DNA of 64,000 nt from Fagopyrum homotropicum. Its lineage: Eukaryota; Streptophyta; Magnoliopsida; Caryophyllales; Polygonaceae. The stretch covers positions 47,290,993 to 47,354,992 of the forward strand of contig BSWB01000005.1 in NCBI GenBank assembly GCA_033239125.1, read 5' to 3'. The translations under genes and the position numbers were made by a program. Shown here in pieces: positions 12,121 to 23,699 of the stretch. Numbering within the stretch: position 1 is the first letter of the stretch; every line of letters begins with the position of its first letter. The notes under the pieces are model-generated. The model searched no databases and was not told the DNA's origin. It saw nothing but the letters and a program-made list of their open reading frames with translations.

Positions 12121-12607
12121 CATGTACTTGCTTATTTTGTTTCAAAAAATATTTAAAAATAATTTTGTAACATTTTTTTATCGTCCATCAATTAATTTGA
12201 GTTATATTATTATTTTGTAGAAAAACATGATTTTGACAAAAATATTTTTTTAGCTATAATACGAATATTTCGTTAAAGATGTAATGTAACCGGAAAATTC
12301 TCGAAAACAAGATATTTGGGTTGACGATTATTTATTGTCTATTCTTTAAGTTATTAATTAGTCTTCATTTTTCTTAAATGTAGTTTAAAAAATAGCATAT
12401 ATTTACATTACAAACATTCACACATATATCATCAAATATGATACGATTTTTTGATTCATAACTCATATGAAATAGAAAATATGTATAAAAAATCTTTCAT
12501 TCCAACATCATACCAAACACCAAGTGTCAAGAATGCTTTATTGTAATTCCTCATTCCATTCCAATTCCTGATTCCAACCTCATTCCTACAATCATATCAA
12601 ACGAGCC

Positions 12608-13079
12608 ATGTAGACTTTCGGCCGTGAAAAATCCATGCGGAGCAAACACATCAAAATAATCGGAATTATTAAAATAAACCGATTAACCCTAAGTTTAAAC
12701 ATGTTGTCTTCAATTAATTACCTTTTGCCTCTATTTTCAACAATTATATACTTTTATCGTGTAATTTTATTAAAATGTATTCCAACAATTGCAGTTTTAC
12801 ATTATGTAGATACCGAATTGATAATATATACATAAAAACAAAATTTTATGATTTATTTCACATATAGGCATAACTATGTAAGATAAAAAAGAAAAGTATG
12901 TTGCAAACATATTTCATGTTGCATGTGAAGTTCATTTGAAATCGTTTAGACTATTTCCGTCGTCCGCATATGAAGTCATTTATACAAAACTGAATAAATT
13001 TTCTTATTACAAAAAGACGAGAATAATAATATTTTTTTACAATTGGAAATTATTTCTACACTTATGGAGTGTTTCATGT
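12608..13079. other. AT-rich intergenic DNA, no gene seen
   Basis: Only short random-looking ORFs on both strands. This is the sequence into which element B inserted; its last five bases (13080-13084, AACAA) form the left target duplication. Confidence 0.6.
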
Positions 13080-13084
13080 AACAA

Positions 13085-15943
13085 TGTAACATCCGGAAAT
13101 TTAATTTCCCTTTTATTTCGATATAACACCGGAACTCAATCGGTTTGGAAGTTTGCGTCATCTCCGTCATTTTCTGTGGCACCGAGTTCTTCAATTCTCT
13201 TCACTTTTATTTTTACGAGATTTCTATTCATATAAAATATGTGGAATCAATATACCTTTTTTATTCTTTTTTTAAGCCATTCGGGCCCATTAACGACTTA
13301 CCATTCGGGCCCATTAAGCTTGTCTTCCCCTCCTTATCTCTTACGTGAAACCTAACCCTAGCAGCCTCCTTCTCCCTTACGTGAAAGAAGATGACCCCTT
13401 CCCAAACCCTAACGTCCTTCCTCCCCCTTCACGTGACAGCAACCTCATCTCCCCTACCAACCACCATCGATGACAATGTGCCGATGAGCCTCGCCGACCC
13501 TTCCTCGCCCTGTCCTCCCGAACGCAACAACACCTTCACCGCGCCGCCAAGAGACCGCCTCCCTTCTTCTCCACTAGGTCGACAACACCTTCGCCGCGCC
13601 GCCAGGAGACACATCAGACCGCCTCCCTTCTTCTGCACTAGGTCGACAACAGCAACGGAGGGACGTCCCAAAGCCTCTTCGATCGGAGCCTAGGATCCGA
13701 GCAGGCACGCAAGACCTTCCACGACCCACGTGCGGCAGCGTCGAGGCGCAAGGACGGCAACAAGAACGCAAGCACGGCGTCCCCAGACCGCAGGTGCGAG
13801 TGGCATCTGATCCGCTGGTGCGCCTTCCTGTGACTGCCAGTATGTTCCAACGACAGTAAGATCGTTCCGTTCGTCTTCCTCGTATGTGCGAGCACGTTGA
13901 GCCGACTAGTTAAGTAAGGCATCACCCTTTTCTCTTCCGTACCCTATCTATATATATGTGCTGATGTGAGCCCGTTTGCATCTCGGAATCATGCATAACA
14001 AACCCTAGAAGATGGCTTGTGGAGCTGCTGCGTTTTCTGGGTTGTAAAGTGATGAACTGCATGTTGATACAATTTTGTAATCCATATTTGGGTAAGTTAG
14101 ACTCCTCATTTGTTTCTGATTTTCGGATATGTTATAGTTGGAATTGTATAATATAACATACTGAAATTTGAGAGTATTCCGAGTTTTAGTTTAGGAGATA
14201 TGGTTCTCCACCGTTGGTTCCTCACGCAGTTTTTGTAAGTGTGTTGAAAATTCTAAGTGTTGGGAAAAACTGCTTGTGATACAGTTTTGTGAGATAAATT
14301 TGAATAGGTTATTTACCTCTTTTGGACTTGAATTTTTGATTTGTAATAGTTAGGGTTACATACTAGAAGATATCAAAATTTTAGAAGATTTCATCAAAAG
14401 GTTTAGGAGTTATGAATTTTCAAAGTCGAGGATGTAAGTAGTTTTCTGGATGTTGCTGAAATTTGCCAAGTGTTGGAATTATCTGGTGTTATGCAGTCAT
14501 GTTTGAACTTAAGTTTGGATACCTCAGAAACATAATTCACCGTTCAAGTTTTAATATAAAATAGATGGATATGTATATTGGGATGTATTAGATGTGGAGA
14601 CCAATCCAACGATCGGATCTGAATCTATAGGAACTCAAAGTCGACTGTTTGTGCAGTTTGGGAAATGACTCAAATTTTGCTAAGTATAGAATTTCTGGAT
14701 TTTGTATCCAACTTTGGAGATTTGTGTAAAAGTTATTGTTGGGTATTTTTGAGATTTTCTTACTTCTATTAGCAGAGTGCATCATGTAGAAGACCTAGTT
14801 ATTTTATTTAGAATTTTTATATTTTTATTCAGTTCTCATATCTAAAGCCAAAGTCGGACCTTAGCAACCTTTTATGAAAGTCAAGAATGTAGTTAACTCT
14901 TCTAAATCTTTAGCAAACTTTCTTTTGAGAGTTTTAAGTGTGGTTTTGAGTCCGAAAGAATAGTTTGAAACTTTGTTATAGAATTTTATAGAGTTTCGGG
15001 ACCAGGGGTAAAATGGTCATTTAACCATAAGGGTATTTTGGTAATTTCTTTATGATAGATCATATATTTTAGAAGTTGGAGACTTCTAAGAAAGTGAGAT
15101 ACTTTATTGATCCACTTGCCTTGTATAACAGGCGATGGAGTATTCTACGGTTGTTGATTGAATTGAGTTTTAGACAGTTGAGATTGCTTCAGGTAAGTCA
15201 TTTGGGCTTACTTAGCTAGCTTTCACATATGAGTGCGAATAATGATATTGGTGTTTGAATGATGTGTGTATATGTGTATTTCATACTAATTATCGACCGA
15301 CACACATATTTGGCCTAGGAGTAACGGGCGGTGGCATTCTGCTCTGTTAGCCCGAGGGCGTTGGGGGTTTCTTTCGGGACTAGTCCATACTTGGTTTGCG
15401 GGGACGCCACTAGCGGAGGTGTGCCAAACCATCACTAGTTGGATAAAGAACGCAGGCGAGAAATCTTAAGATATCTCGTGCCACAACTTTTAAAACGGAA
15501 TGAAGTGAATTACTTAACTTATCAGATGATAACATGTTTGTGTGCCAGCATGATGATTGTTTTATTTTGCTTGAGTTGTGTTTGTGCTATTTTTATTCTA
15601 CTTATATTTGGATTGTTAGCTAACGGTTTATCCGTGTTGTAGACTCTGTAGAGATGGACAGTTGTAGAGAGATCCAGAACGGATGGTCAGCCGGGTCCAC
15701 GTACTCATTAGAGGGGGACGGGGAGTCTTCCGTTCAACATGCATGTTATTAATATAATTATGTTTTGTAAGGCTGTCATGTGTTGAAGATTCATGTAAAT
15801 ATTGTTTTTTATTTTCAAAGAATTTAAATACATTTGTGCCTTGTTGTAAGATCCTAGTAAAAGTTGTTGTTAAACCAAGGTCGGGACCCATTGTGAGGTC
15901 CTAACTAGTGGCTCTCCGAGTTCCAAAAATTCGGGGTGTTACA
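13085..15943 (+). repeat. 5' LTR of element B (2859 bp)
   Basis: TG at 13085 to CA at 15943. 13240-14050 and 14610-15943 match the right LTR closely; 14050-14610 is diverged or replaced there. It carries the hairpin/splice-donor block (15191-15220), the TTTGGCC...TAACGGGCGGT block (15308-15332) and the U5 block (15879-15900). Proline-rich ORFs at 13391-13693 are leader sequence shared with the right LTR, not recognised proteins. Confidence 0.85.
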
Positions 15944-15946
15944 ACA

Positions 15947-15994
15947 TGGTATCAGAGCTCTAGGTTGGCAACAATGGCATTTGGAATCTTATGA
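15947..15994 (+). other. Primer binding site and leader mini-ORF of element B
   Basis: TGGTATCAGAGC at 15947-15958 (initiator tRNA-Met type), then after 15 nt ATG GCA TTT GGA ATC TTA TGA at 15974-15994 (MAFGIL). The 16091-16131 stretch (GGACCACCATCGTTCTCCG...) matches the leader block of A, C and G. Confidence 0.75.
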
Positions 15995-17246
15995 AAGACC
16001 GCATGTAAAAATAACCAAAACCCGAAAGGGATCTAAAATTTTCAAAATGAAGTTTTATTTTAAAATCATGTGCATAGTCGGGTTGTTGGGATAGTAGTAC
16101 GTCGGACCACCATCGTTCTCCGTGGATCTCTGCAACTTAGAATGATAGGTGAGTTAATATTAGACTTTTATTGATATGTTTTAATGTATGAGTATATATA
16201 TGTGTATGTGTAGCATGTTAGTATCCTAAAGGGTATCTTATAGCCTTTAGTTGTGATATCATGAAGCGATTATCGCCTCATGATAAATCGGTAGCGGACT
16301 TATAGAGTTTTCAACCCGAGACAATGGATTCAGACCTAGGATTTAGTATTATACTCTGGTGGATGTCCTGGGGACCCTATAAATCATCCGAAGAACGGGT
16401 AAGCAAAGAAGTAGAGATATTGAGATAATTTTCACCACAAGTACAACCCGATGAGAAAGAAATTTCCGAGTCAACTCAGATAGAAGTGATAGAAGTCCGT
16501 ACAAGGAATTTAGCGGTGTGGGGATCAGAGATGAAACTCAAGGATGCATGTAAGGACTGATAAGAAGCGCAGATTGAAGAAGACAATATTGGAATACTAA
16601 TCCAATGGGTAGTTTACAACTACACTTGACAAGCGAAAGGACAAGTACAACCAAGGTGGATACCGCCATAGGCAAGGATGGGCACGAGAATCTAGAGAAG
16701 ATAGAGTATGATCCAGATAGGAAGAACTGGAGGAGCACAAAGACCGACATTTACATTGGATTTAAAGAGGGAAGGCAAAATCCACAACCATTGAGAATGG
16801 TGGACTTCTACAAGACTACAAAATTTTTTTTGAAAGAAATCACGACACAAGTATTAAAGAGAATGGTAGTTTGTAACCGAGACAAGGGATGTCCATGAAG
16901 GAAATGTTACAATACAATGCTAACGAAAGCAAAAAAAGTGGGTGAGAATGACCTGGGTAGACTTAAGTGTCCACCACGATATCTCACTCAACACGGGACT
17001 TAAGTTACCGACACCAACGATCCATAAAAGAGAAACCGCTAATTAAGGGATGGAAATTTAGGTTAAAGGATTCTCGGAAAAGGCGTCTAAAAGCTATCAG
17101 AGAAGATGTGATAAGTCACAGATGACATATGGGTAATACAACTAGACTCGGGTAAAGTGATCTTACAGAAAGGAAGAAAAGTGTTGATTGTAGAAGAAGC
17201 TAAAGGGTATAAATAAATAACCTAGTGGATAACTTTCTACTCCGTA
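15995..17246 (+). mobile_element. Non-coding interior of element B, left part
   Basis: No gag or pol motif found. The longest ORF, 16605-16898 (97 codons), is charged, has no recognisable domain and is probably fortuitous. The segment 16800-16870 has a loose match to 28555-28640 in the right part of the interior. Confidence 0.5.
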
Positions 17247-19778
17247 TGTAACACCCCAAATCCGCGGGATATCGGAATGCTACGGGCGAGACCTCACAAT
17301 GGGTCCTGGCCCTTAGCTTGACAACAATTTCACCGGACCTTTCCAACATGGCACAAATAAAGGCAAAAACTCAAATCATTTATAATGTATGCGAGAAACT
17401 GGAAGTAAAAGTACAAAGTGGAAACTCAGCCGAGTCCTCAAAATGACACAATCTCAAAGGATAAATCCGAAATCCATAAATCCAAAAATAACAAAATAAA
17501 CCCAAAAACGCCCCCGTCCTATAATGTACGGCGACCCTCGGTTGTCCACTCCTCCACCTCACTCGGCGGCGTTCCTAACCTGCAGGGCGTCTACACAAAT
17601 GGTTTAAAACCGTTAACTCATATTCTAAGCATAAGAAACGGGGTGAGAAGCACAAATACAAACAATCATCATAAACACACACATCATACCACAAGGCATA
17701 CAAATCCGGTTTATTATCTTTATTATTATTAAGTCATATCCCGTTTTAGTTCAACTTCTTTTGTGACACGAGAATCTCCCGAAACTCGCCTCGGTCCCCA
17801 CTTACCGGCATGGAACGGTGCGGATGCCTCCGACCGTCTAACCAGCACGGGCTAGTCGCCGAGAACCTCCTAGCTCTCGCAAGAGGTAGGCAGTGATGTA
17901 ACCGCCCGTTATCATACACTTGGGCCAAATAATATAAAGTCGGTGATCCAATTACCGGTTTAGTTGTTTATAAACATTCAACAATAACACATAGACACAC
18001 ACACCACCTCACACACACCGATGCTAATACGCAAAATACAAACTAAGTAAGTCCGGAGACTTACCTCTCTTGAGGTAACTCGAATAAACCACTCTCAATT
18101 TCCCGTAGGAAAACGCTCAAAGTCTGCCCAAACGAGGCACTATCAATAACCGACTAAAAGCTAAAAGTTCTCGGACTTCTAGTTTCTAACATATATAAAT
18201 ATGATATCTACTCTAGCATGCTAGGTCCATTTTATAATCCCGAAGGTCATCCTAAGATCGTAGATAAGATAATTCCATAAGTTCAATACCCCAACCCTAA
18301 AACTTATGATTCAGGGCCACTACATGGCATTTGCTCTACGATATGCTAAGTTCATCTAACATGTTATACTACCATTACCGAACTAACGAAGGAGAGTACT
18401 CACACGAGATCCAAGGTGAAGCACGGTCCACGGAGTTAAGAACGAGTTCGATTGCTCCTATTGGGCGCTTCCGGATCTATGGACAAAACTAAGAAAAATT
18501 AGCTTAAACGCTAATTTTAAAAAGGAAAGTTTAGCGCATAAATATTTTCCAATGAAAACTCCGTTTTCCAAAACCGAGGTTAAACTCGTTAAAACCATTT
18601 CCGGGTAAATTATCCAAAATGGAAGGTTATTTGAAAAACCGAAATTCTAATTTATCCAACAATCGAGTTAAACCCATCAAAGACACCAAAAATACTTGTA
18701 AAGGAGTTGGGTCACAAATCTTAACAAAATTAAGGGTTTAATAATATTAATAATTTACTGCAGAATATAAATGTTCTCTTTCCAAAGTTTTTGGGTCAAA
18801 ACTGCAATTACACACAAAATGGGCACAAATTGTAATTATCCAAAAAAATAGGGTCACAACAGGAATTAGGTGCAAATAGAGGGGCAATTTACAAATAAAA
18901 ATCAAGTCCTCTTCAGCCTACTGTAACACGATAGGAGGCAGGCACAGGAGCTTGCGGCGGCGGCCAGGCGGAGGGAGAAGAAGGCGACGGCGTCCGGGTG
19001 GCGCTTCCGACGGCGGTGAGCGGCGTCTCCGACGGCGGCCCTCACTGCACATAACAAACAAGGTGGCCGATTAGGGAAGGAGAAGAAAAGAGAAAGGATG
19101 GGGAGATAGGGCGGCCACCAACCAATCCGGCAGTCAAGGCGGCCCGAGGTGGGGGGAGGTTGCGTCTGCTCTTCCCGGCGGCTCCTAGCGGCGCTATAGG
19201 CGGCTGCCACTAGACCCGACAGCCATTGATAAACAACAGAGAAGAGGAAGAAACAAAGAAGGGAAAAGGGGAGATGCAGCTCACCAGTTCCGGTTGGCTG
19301 AGGCGAGGCGGGGCGCTGGTTCTCCGGCCGGCGTCGTCTCCCGGAGGCAGAGGCGGGCTGAGTGAGAGTTGAGGGAGAGACGTGCAGAGAGAGAGAGAGT
19401 TGAGGGAGAGGGGAAACGATAGAATAGGGAAAGGAAGGCTGGGTTTGGGTTTTGTCATCAAGAGGGGAGTAGAGGAGGCTAGGGTAGGTGAGCAGCTACA
19501 ACAGAGGAAATGAGGAGACACTCCTCAAGAACTGCTTCAGCACGTCAGGCAGGAAAAAGAGAAGGGAAGAAAAGAAAGAAAATAAATAAAAGAGTAAATA
19601 GGAGGGATTACATATATATATATATATATTTGAAAAAGAAACTAACTCGATTTACATTTGGAACGGGATTTCCCGGATGGGTAAATCCCGAATTCCGACA
19701 TAATTAATTTAATAAAATACGAGAATACATAATTGTATCCCTAAAATAATATAATACCCGGAAAAGTTATTTTTAAAA

Positions 19779-19824
<46 letters not shown>

Positions 19825-19909
19825 CTTTATTTAAGAACTCGAGCTATAGCGAATCGAGGGAAGGGGGAAAGACAACGTCGGAATGCACCCGAATAAACGG
19901 GGCGTTACA
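17247..19909 (-). repeat. 3' LTR of element C (2663 bp)
   Basis: TG at 17247, CA at 19909. It matches 25454-28138 along its length with scattered substitutions and repeat-length changes, clearly more diverged than the A LTR pair, so C is older than A. A 40-bp TA run at 19781-19820 is much shorter in the partner (about 28031-28047). U5 block variant at 17290-17311; hairpin block at 18041-18066. Confidence 0.9.
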
Positions 19910-19946
19910 TCAGGTCCTCCTAAAGAAAAGTTTCGTCCCGAAACTT
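19910..19946 (-). other. Polypurine tract and hairpin of element C
   Basis: Minus-strand TTTAGGAGGACCTGA abuts the 3' LTR. The inverted repeat AAGTTTCG/CGAAACTT (19928-19946) repeats the arrangement seen in A. Confidence 0.7.
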
Positions 19947-20128
19947 GCTAAACGCGGAACTCTCAAGCAAATGTGTTTTGATATTCTATCGAAACACTAT
20001 AACGTGGTAGCTATAACCCTTCTAATCCAAGGTCTACTCGCCTAGACTCGCAGGGTATACACATAGGGAACACACACAACACATCACGTCACAAGTCACA
20101 TAAGAATAACTGAAAGAAGATCTTGGGA

Positions 20129-21355
20129 CTAACCCAACGGTCCTATAGATGTGGCTAATCCTTCGTAAAACTCGGGATAGTTCCTACGGACACTATCCTC
20201 CGTCTCCCAAGTGGCCTCATCGGCTCCTCGCCTCGACCACTGAACCCTCAGCATCGGTATCTCCTTCGACCGAAGTCGTCTCGTACTACGCTCCAAAACT
20301 GCAATCTGATGCTCAACGGAAGTATGGTCCGGCTCGACTACCAGGTCCTCATGGCTAATAACGTACCTCGGGTCATGTATGTACTCTCTCAGCTGAGATA
20401 CATGGAACACCGGGTGAATACCCTCCAACCTCGACGGTAACGCTAACCTATATGCCACCTCTCCGACTCTCTCCAAAATCTCAAAGGGACCGACATATTG
20501 GGGGCTTAACTTCCCATTAATGCCAAATCGCTTGACACCCCGTGTGGGTGATACCCTCAACCAGACCTGAGCTCCTACACTGAACTCTAGGGGTTTACGC
20601 CTCCTATTTGCATACGATCTCTGAAGGCTCTGTGCAGCCAACATCCTCTCTTGGATCAAAGCAACCCTAGCCATGTCATCATGCACCTGATCTGGAGCTA
20701 CAACACTAGAACTCCCCGGCTCGTCCCAATATAAGGGAGTACGACATCTCCGTCCATACAACGCCTCATACGGTGTCATCCCTATCGATGCGTGCCAACT
20801 GTTATTTTATGAAAACTCCACCAATGGGAGGTGGTCTGGCCATACCTGCCCCCAGTCTAGCACACATGCCCGCAACATGTCCTCTAAGGTCTGAATAGTC
20901 CACTCGGACTGGCCGTCGGTCTGTGGATGATATGCGGTGGTGAAATGAAGACCCGAACCTAGGGCAGCGTATACCTACTGCCAGAACCTCGAAGTAAAAC
21001 GCCCATCCCTGTCCGAGATGATAGTCCTCGGGACTCCATGTAACCTCACAATCTGACGAGTAAACTCCTCAGCTAGACGACTCACCGGCCACGTCTCCCG
21101 AATAGGAATGAAACGTGCGGTCTTTGTCAGCCGATCCACTACCACCCAAATCGCATCAAAGGTCCTACTCGGTCTTAGACCGGTGACAAAATCCATGGAT
21201 ACGTCCTCGCACTTCCACTGCGGCAGAGGCAGTGGGTGGAGCTCTCCCCCTGGTCTCTGGTGCTCGATCTTGACCTACTGGGAAGTCGTGCATCTGGCCA
21301 CATATCTGGCTATATCGGGCTTAAGACCGCCCCACCAATAAGACCTCCTAATATC
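20129..21355 (-). pseudogene. Element C integrase with C-terminal chromodomain (broken)
   Basis: This is the DNA-inserting enzyme of the element. From the N-terminal side: the HHCC zinc-finger region, where the CxxC pair reads CTTS so the last cysteine is lost, with two amber stops nearby; the catalytic core with D in MDFVTG (21196 downward), D in SDRDGRF, and E in QTDGQSEWT (about 20895-20925). A TAG after SRFWQ and a TAA in the EFS-NNSW segment interrupt the core. The last ORF (216 aa) holds the GPF motif (QYVGPFEI) and a chromodomain (PMLRVQWSRRGADEATWE...), the module that in chromoviruses steers insertion to methylated-histone chromatin. The frame is otherwise continuous. Confidence 0.9.
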
Positions 21356-22839
21356 CTAATACATCTTACTCGTGCCTGGATGCACTGAGTAAGGAGTAGA
21401 ATGTGCCTCCTGCAAGATCCACTCTCTCAACTCCAAGTCTGACGGTACACAAATACGTCCCTGATGTCTCAACAATCCGTCTGCTCCTGTGACAAACTGC
21501 GGTGCCTCTCCTCGGGCCATCGTGTCCCGAATCCTCGTCAAAATAGGACATCCCTCCTGCTTCCGTCGGATCTCTCCGAAAAGGTCAGGTAATATGTCTA
21601 ACTCGGACAAGTGACAATCCATATCGGGAAACCGGATATCCATCTCCAACTCTATCAAATCCCTCTGCAACTGAGTCTGAACAGTAAGCCGAGCTATAGC
21701 CTCCTCTCGAGGAGTCCTCATACTCAAAGCATCGGCGACCACATTTGCCTTCCCTGAATGATACAAAATCTTCAAATCAAAGTCCTTAATCAGCTCTAAC
21801 CATCTCCTTTGGCGGTTATTTAACTCCCGTTGAGTGAATATGTACTTCAGGCTCTTATGGTCTGTGAAGATGTGGCACGTGGCCCCGTACAAGTAGTGTC
21901 GCCATATCTCCAGGGCATGAACCACTCCTGCTAGCTCAAGATCATGGGTGGGATAATTCTCCTCGTACGGCTTCAGCCGCCGTGAAGCGTACGCAATAAC
22001 CCTACCCCTCTGCATCAAAACGCACCCCAAGCCTAGCTTGGAAGCATCACTATACACTACGAACTCCTCTACACCCTCTGGCTGGGCTAATACAAGAGCG
22101 GAGGTCAACCTCCTCTTTAGCTCCTCAAAGCTGTGCTGACAAGGCTCAGACCACACGAACCTGGTAGACTTCCTCAGCAAGGAAGTAAGTGGCCGTGCAA
22201 TCACGGAGAAACCCTCAACAAACCGGCGGTAATATCTCACTAAGCCCAAGAAACTGCGCACCTCCTTGACCGTCCTAGGAGGCGGCCATGAGGAAACAGT
22301 CTCTATCTTCGCCGGGTCAACCATGACACCCTCGGCGGAAACTATGTGACCTAGGAATGCCACCTCGGACATCCAAAACTCGCACTTAGAGAGCTTTGCA
22401 TAAAGCTCTCTATCCTGTAGGACTCGAAGCACTGTCCTCAGGTGTTATGCATGCTCCTCTCTACACCGAGAGTATACCAAGATGTCGTCTATGAACACTA
22501 CCACAAACTGGTCTAAGAAGTCGATAAAGATGCCGTTCATCAACTCCATGAAAATGGCACGTGCGTTTGTGAGCCCGAATGGCATCATGACAAACTCATA
22601 ATGACAGTATCTTGTCCTGAATGCCGTCTTCGGCACGTCCTCCTCTCTCACCCTCAGCTGGTGGTATCCCGACCTCAAGTCGATACGTGAAAACACGGAG
22701 GCTCCTTACAACTGGTCTAGTAAGTCATTTATCGCGGTAGAGGGTACTTGTTCTTGATGGTGACCTTATTCAATTCCCGGTAATCAATGCATAGCCTCAA
22801 AGACCCGTCCTTCTTCTTAACGAAGAGGACCGGTGCACC
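21356..22839 (-). pseudogene. Element C reverse transcriptase and RNase H (broken)
   Basis: RT palm residues are in the 22445-22696 fragment: SRIDLRSGYHQL, FGLTNA and VFIDDILVYS with both catalytic aspartates. A TAA at 22445-22447 separates it, in the same frame, from the 358-codon ORF 21356-22432. That ORF carries the thumb/connection (FLGHIVSAEGV, FLGLVRYYRRF) and RNase H with D in VVYSDASKLG, E in THDLELAGVV and D in IFTDHKSLKY, ending with HSGKANVVADALS. Upstream, KYPLPR is followed by a one-base frameshift and another stop near 22700-22740. All catalytic residues visible here are kept, so inactivation is by stops and frameshift. Confidence 0.92.
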
Positions 22840-23574
22840 TCAAGGGGAAACGCTCGGGTGTATAAAACCCCTCTCGGCTAACTCCTCGAGGTGCTTCTTC
22901 AGTTCCAGCATCTCGATCGGCGCCATGCGGTATGGAGCCTTGGAGATCGGCCTCGTGCCGAGCTCCAACTCAATAGCAAAATCAACGCTCCTCTGTGGGG
23001 GTAAGTCGGGTGGGTCCCCGAAAACATCCTCAAACTCACATGCTACGGGGATCTCCACTAGTGATGGTCCTGTCTCCTCCATGGCATAGCACCAGAAGGC
23101 CTCGCATCCCTGCCCGATAAGTCTCGCGGCTCGGACCGCAATAATGATGGTACCGGTCTTTCCGAGGTCCCAACCTCGGAAAATCACCTCGTGTCCCGTC
23201 TCTGTAGTGACCGTCACGGTCTTCCGGCTGATGTCTAACACGGCTCGGTGGCGGTCCATCCAATTCATCCCAAGGATGACTTCTTCATGCACTAGGTGCA
23301 TGACATAGAAGTCGGCTAACCAATCACGGTTTCCCAAACGTATGGGACAACCGTGTACCTCTCGGGTACCACTAATCCTACCCCCATCGGGTAACCCCAC
23401 AACAAAGGATCTCCCCTCTACCGTAACTAAGGATAACCTAGCTACACAATCATCGGATATAAAAGAGTGCGTAGCACCCGTATCAAATAAAACTCGGACC
23501 GAAATGCCGTGAATCTGAATAGTACTTGTAGCTGCTGGGGCTGCTGGATCAGCAACACTCCTCAACTCGAACAC
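22840..23574 (-). pseudogene. Element C protease and start of RT
   Basis: 244-codon ORF. The aspartic protease signature VLFDTGATHSFIS lies at about residues 29-41, and the flap/hydrophobic segment EEVILGMNWMD at about residues 92-102. The C-terminal part runs into the RT N-terminus (ISKAPYRMAPIEMLELKKHL). It ends at HPSVSP followed by TGA where the family has Trp (TGG to TGA); the same frame then continues with GAPVLFVKKKDGSLRL. Its frame differs from both gag and the downstream pol, whereas chromoviruses usually have one continuous ORF, so frameshifts are inferred on both sides. Confidence 0.9.
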
Positions 23575-23699
23575 CCTAGCCTGTGTGCCTCTGGTCTCCT
23601 GGGTACCTCCACCACGGCACTACCTCGGCCCTGTCCCTGGGCTGATCCCTGGGTACGAGTCTGACCCTGACTCCTCTGCTGAAAACCCGGAGACTGAAA

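Larger units (their letters stand above)
9725..12607. mobile_element. Putative class II element with degenerate terminal inverted repeats
   Basis: The left end reads GGCTCGTTTGGTACGATTCC and the reverse complement of the right end reads GGCTCGTTTGATATGATTGT; both are followed by GGAATCRGGAATYGGAAT-like repeats. No transposase is recognisable. Flanking bases (CACTATAA left, ATGTAGAC right) show no clean target duplication, so the superfamily is undecided. It looks like a composite, with a second inverted-repeat element inside. Confidence 0.5.

Noticed and set aside
9717..12615. TAA or 8-bp target duplication for the outer inverted-repeat element
   Set aside because: Flanks CACTATAA and ATGTAGAC do not match, so PIF/Harbinger or hAT assignment is not supported.
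13240..13240. LTR B starting at 13240 (TGTGG), where the two LTR copies begin to match
   Set aside because: TG at 13085 gives a perfect AACAA target duplication with the right end, so 13085 is the true start and the right LTR is truncated.
13391..13693. 100-139 codon ORFs in the B LTRs (13391-13693, 28803-29222)
   Set aside because: Low-complexity Pro/Ser/Arg composition, opposite-strand ORFs equally long, and lengths that differ between the LTR copies; not convincing genes.
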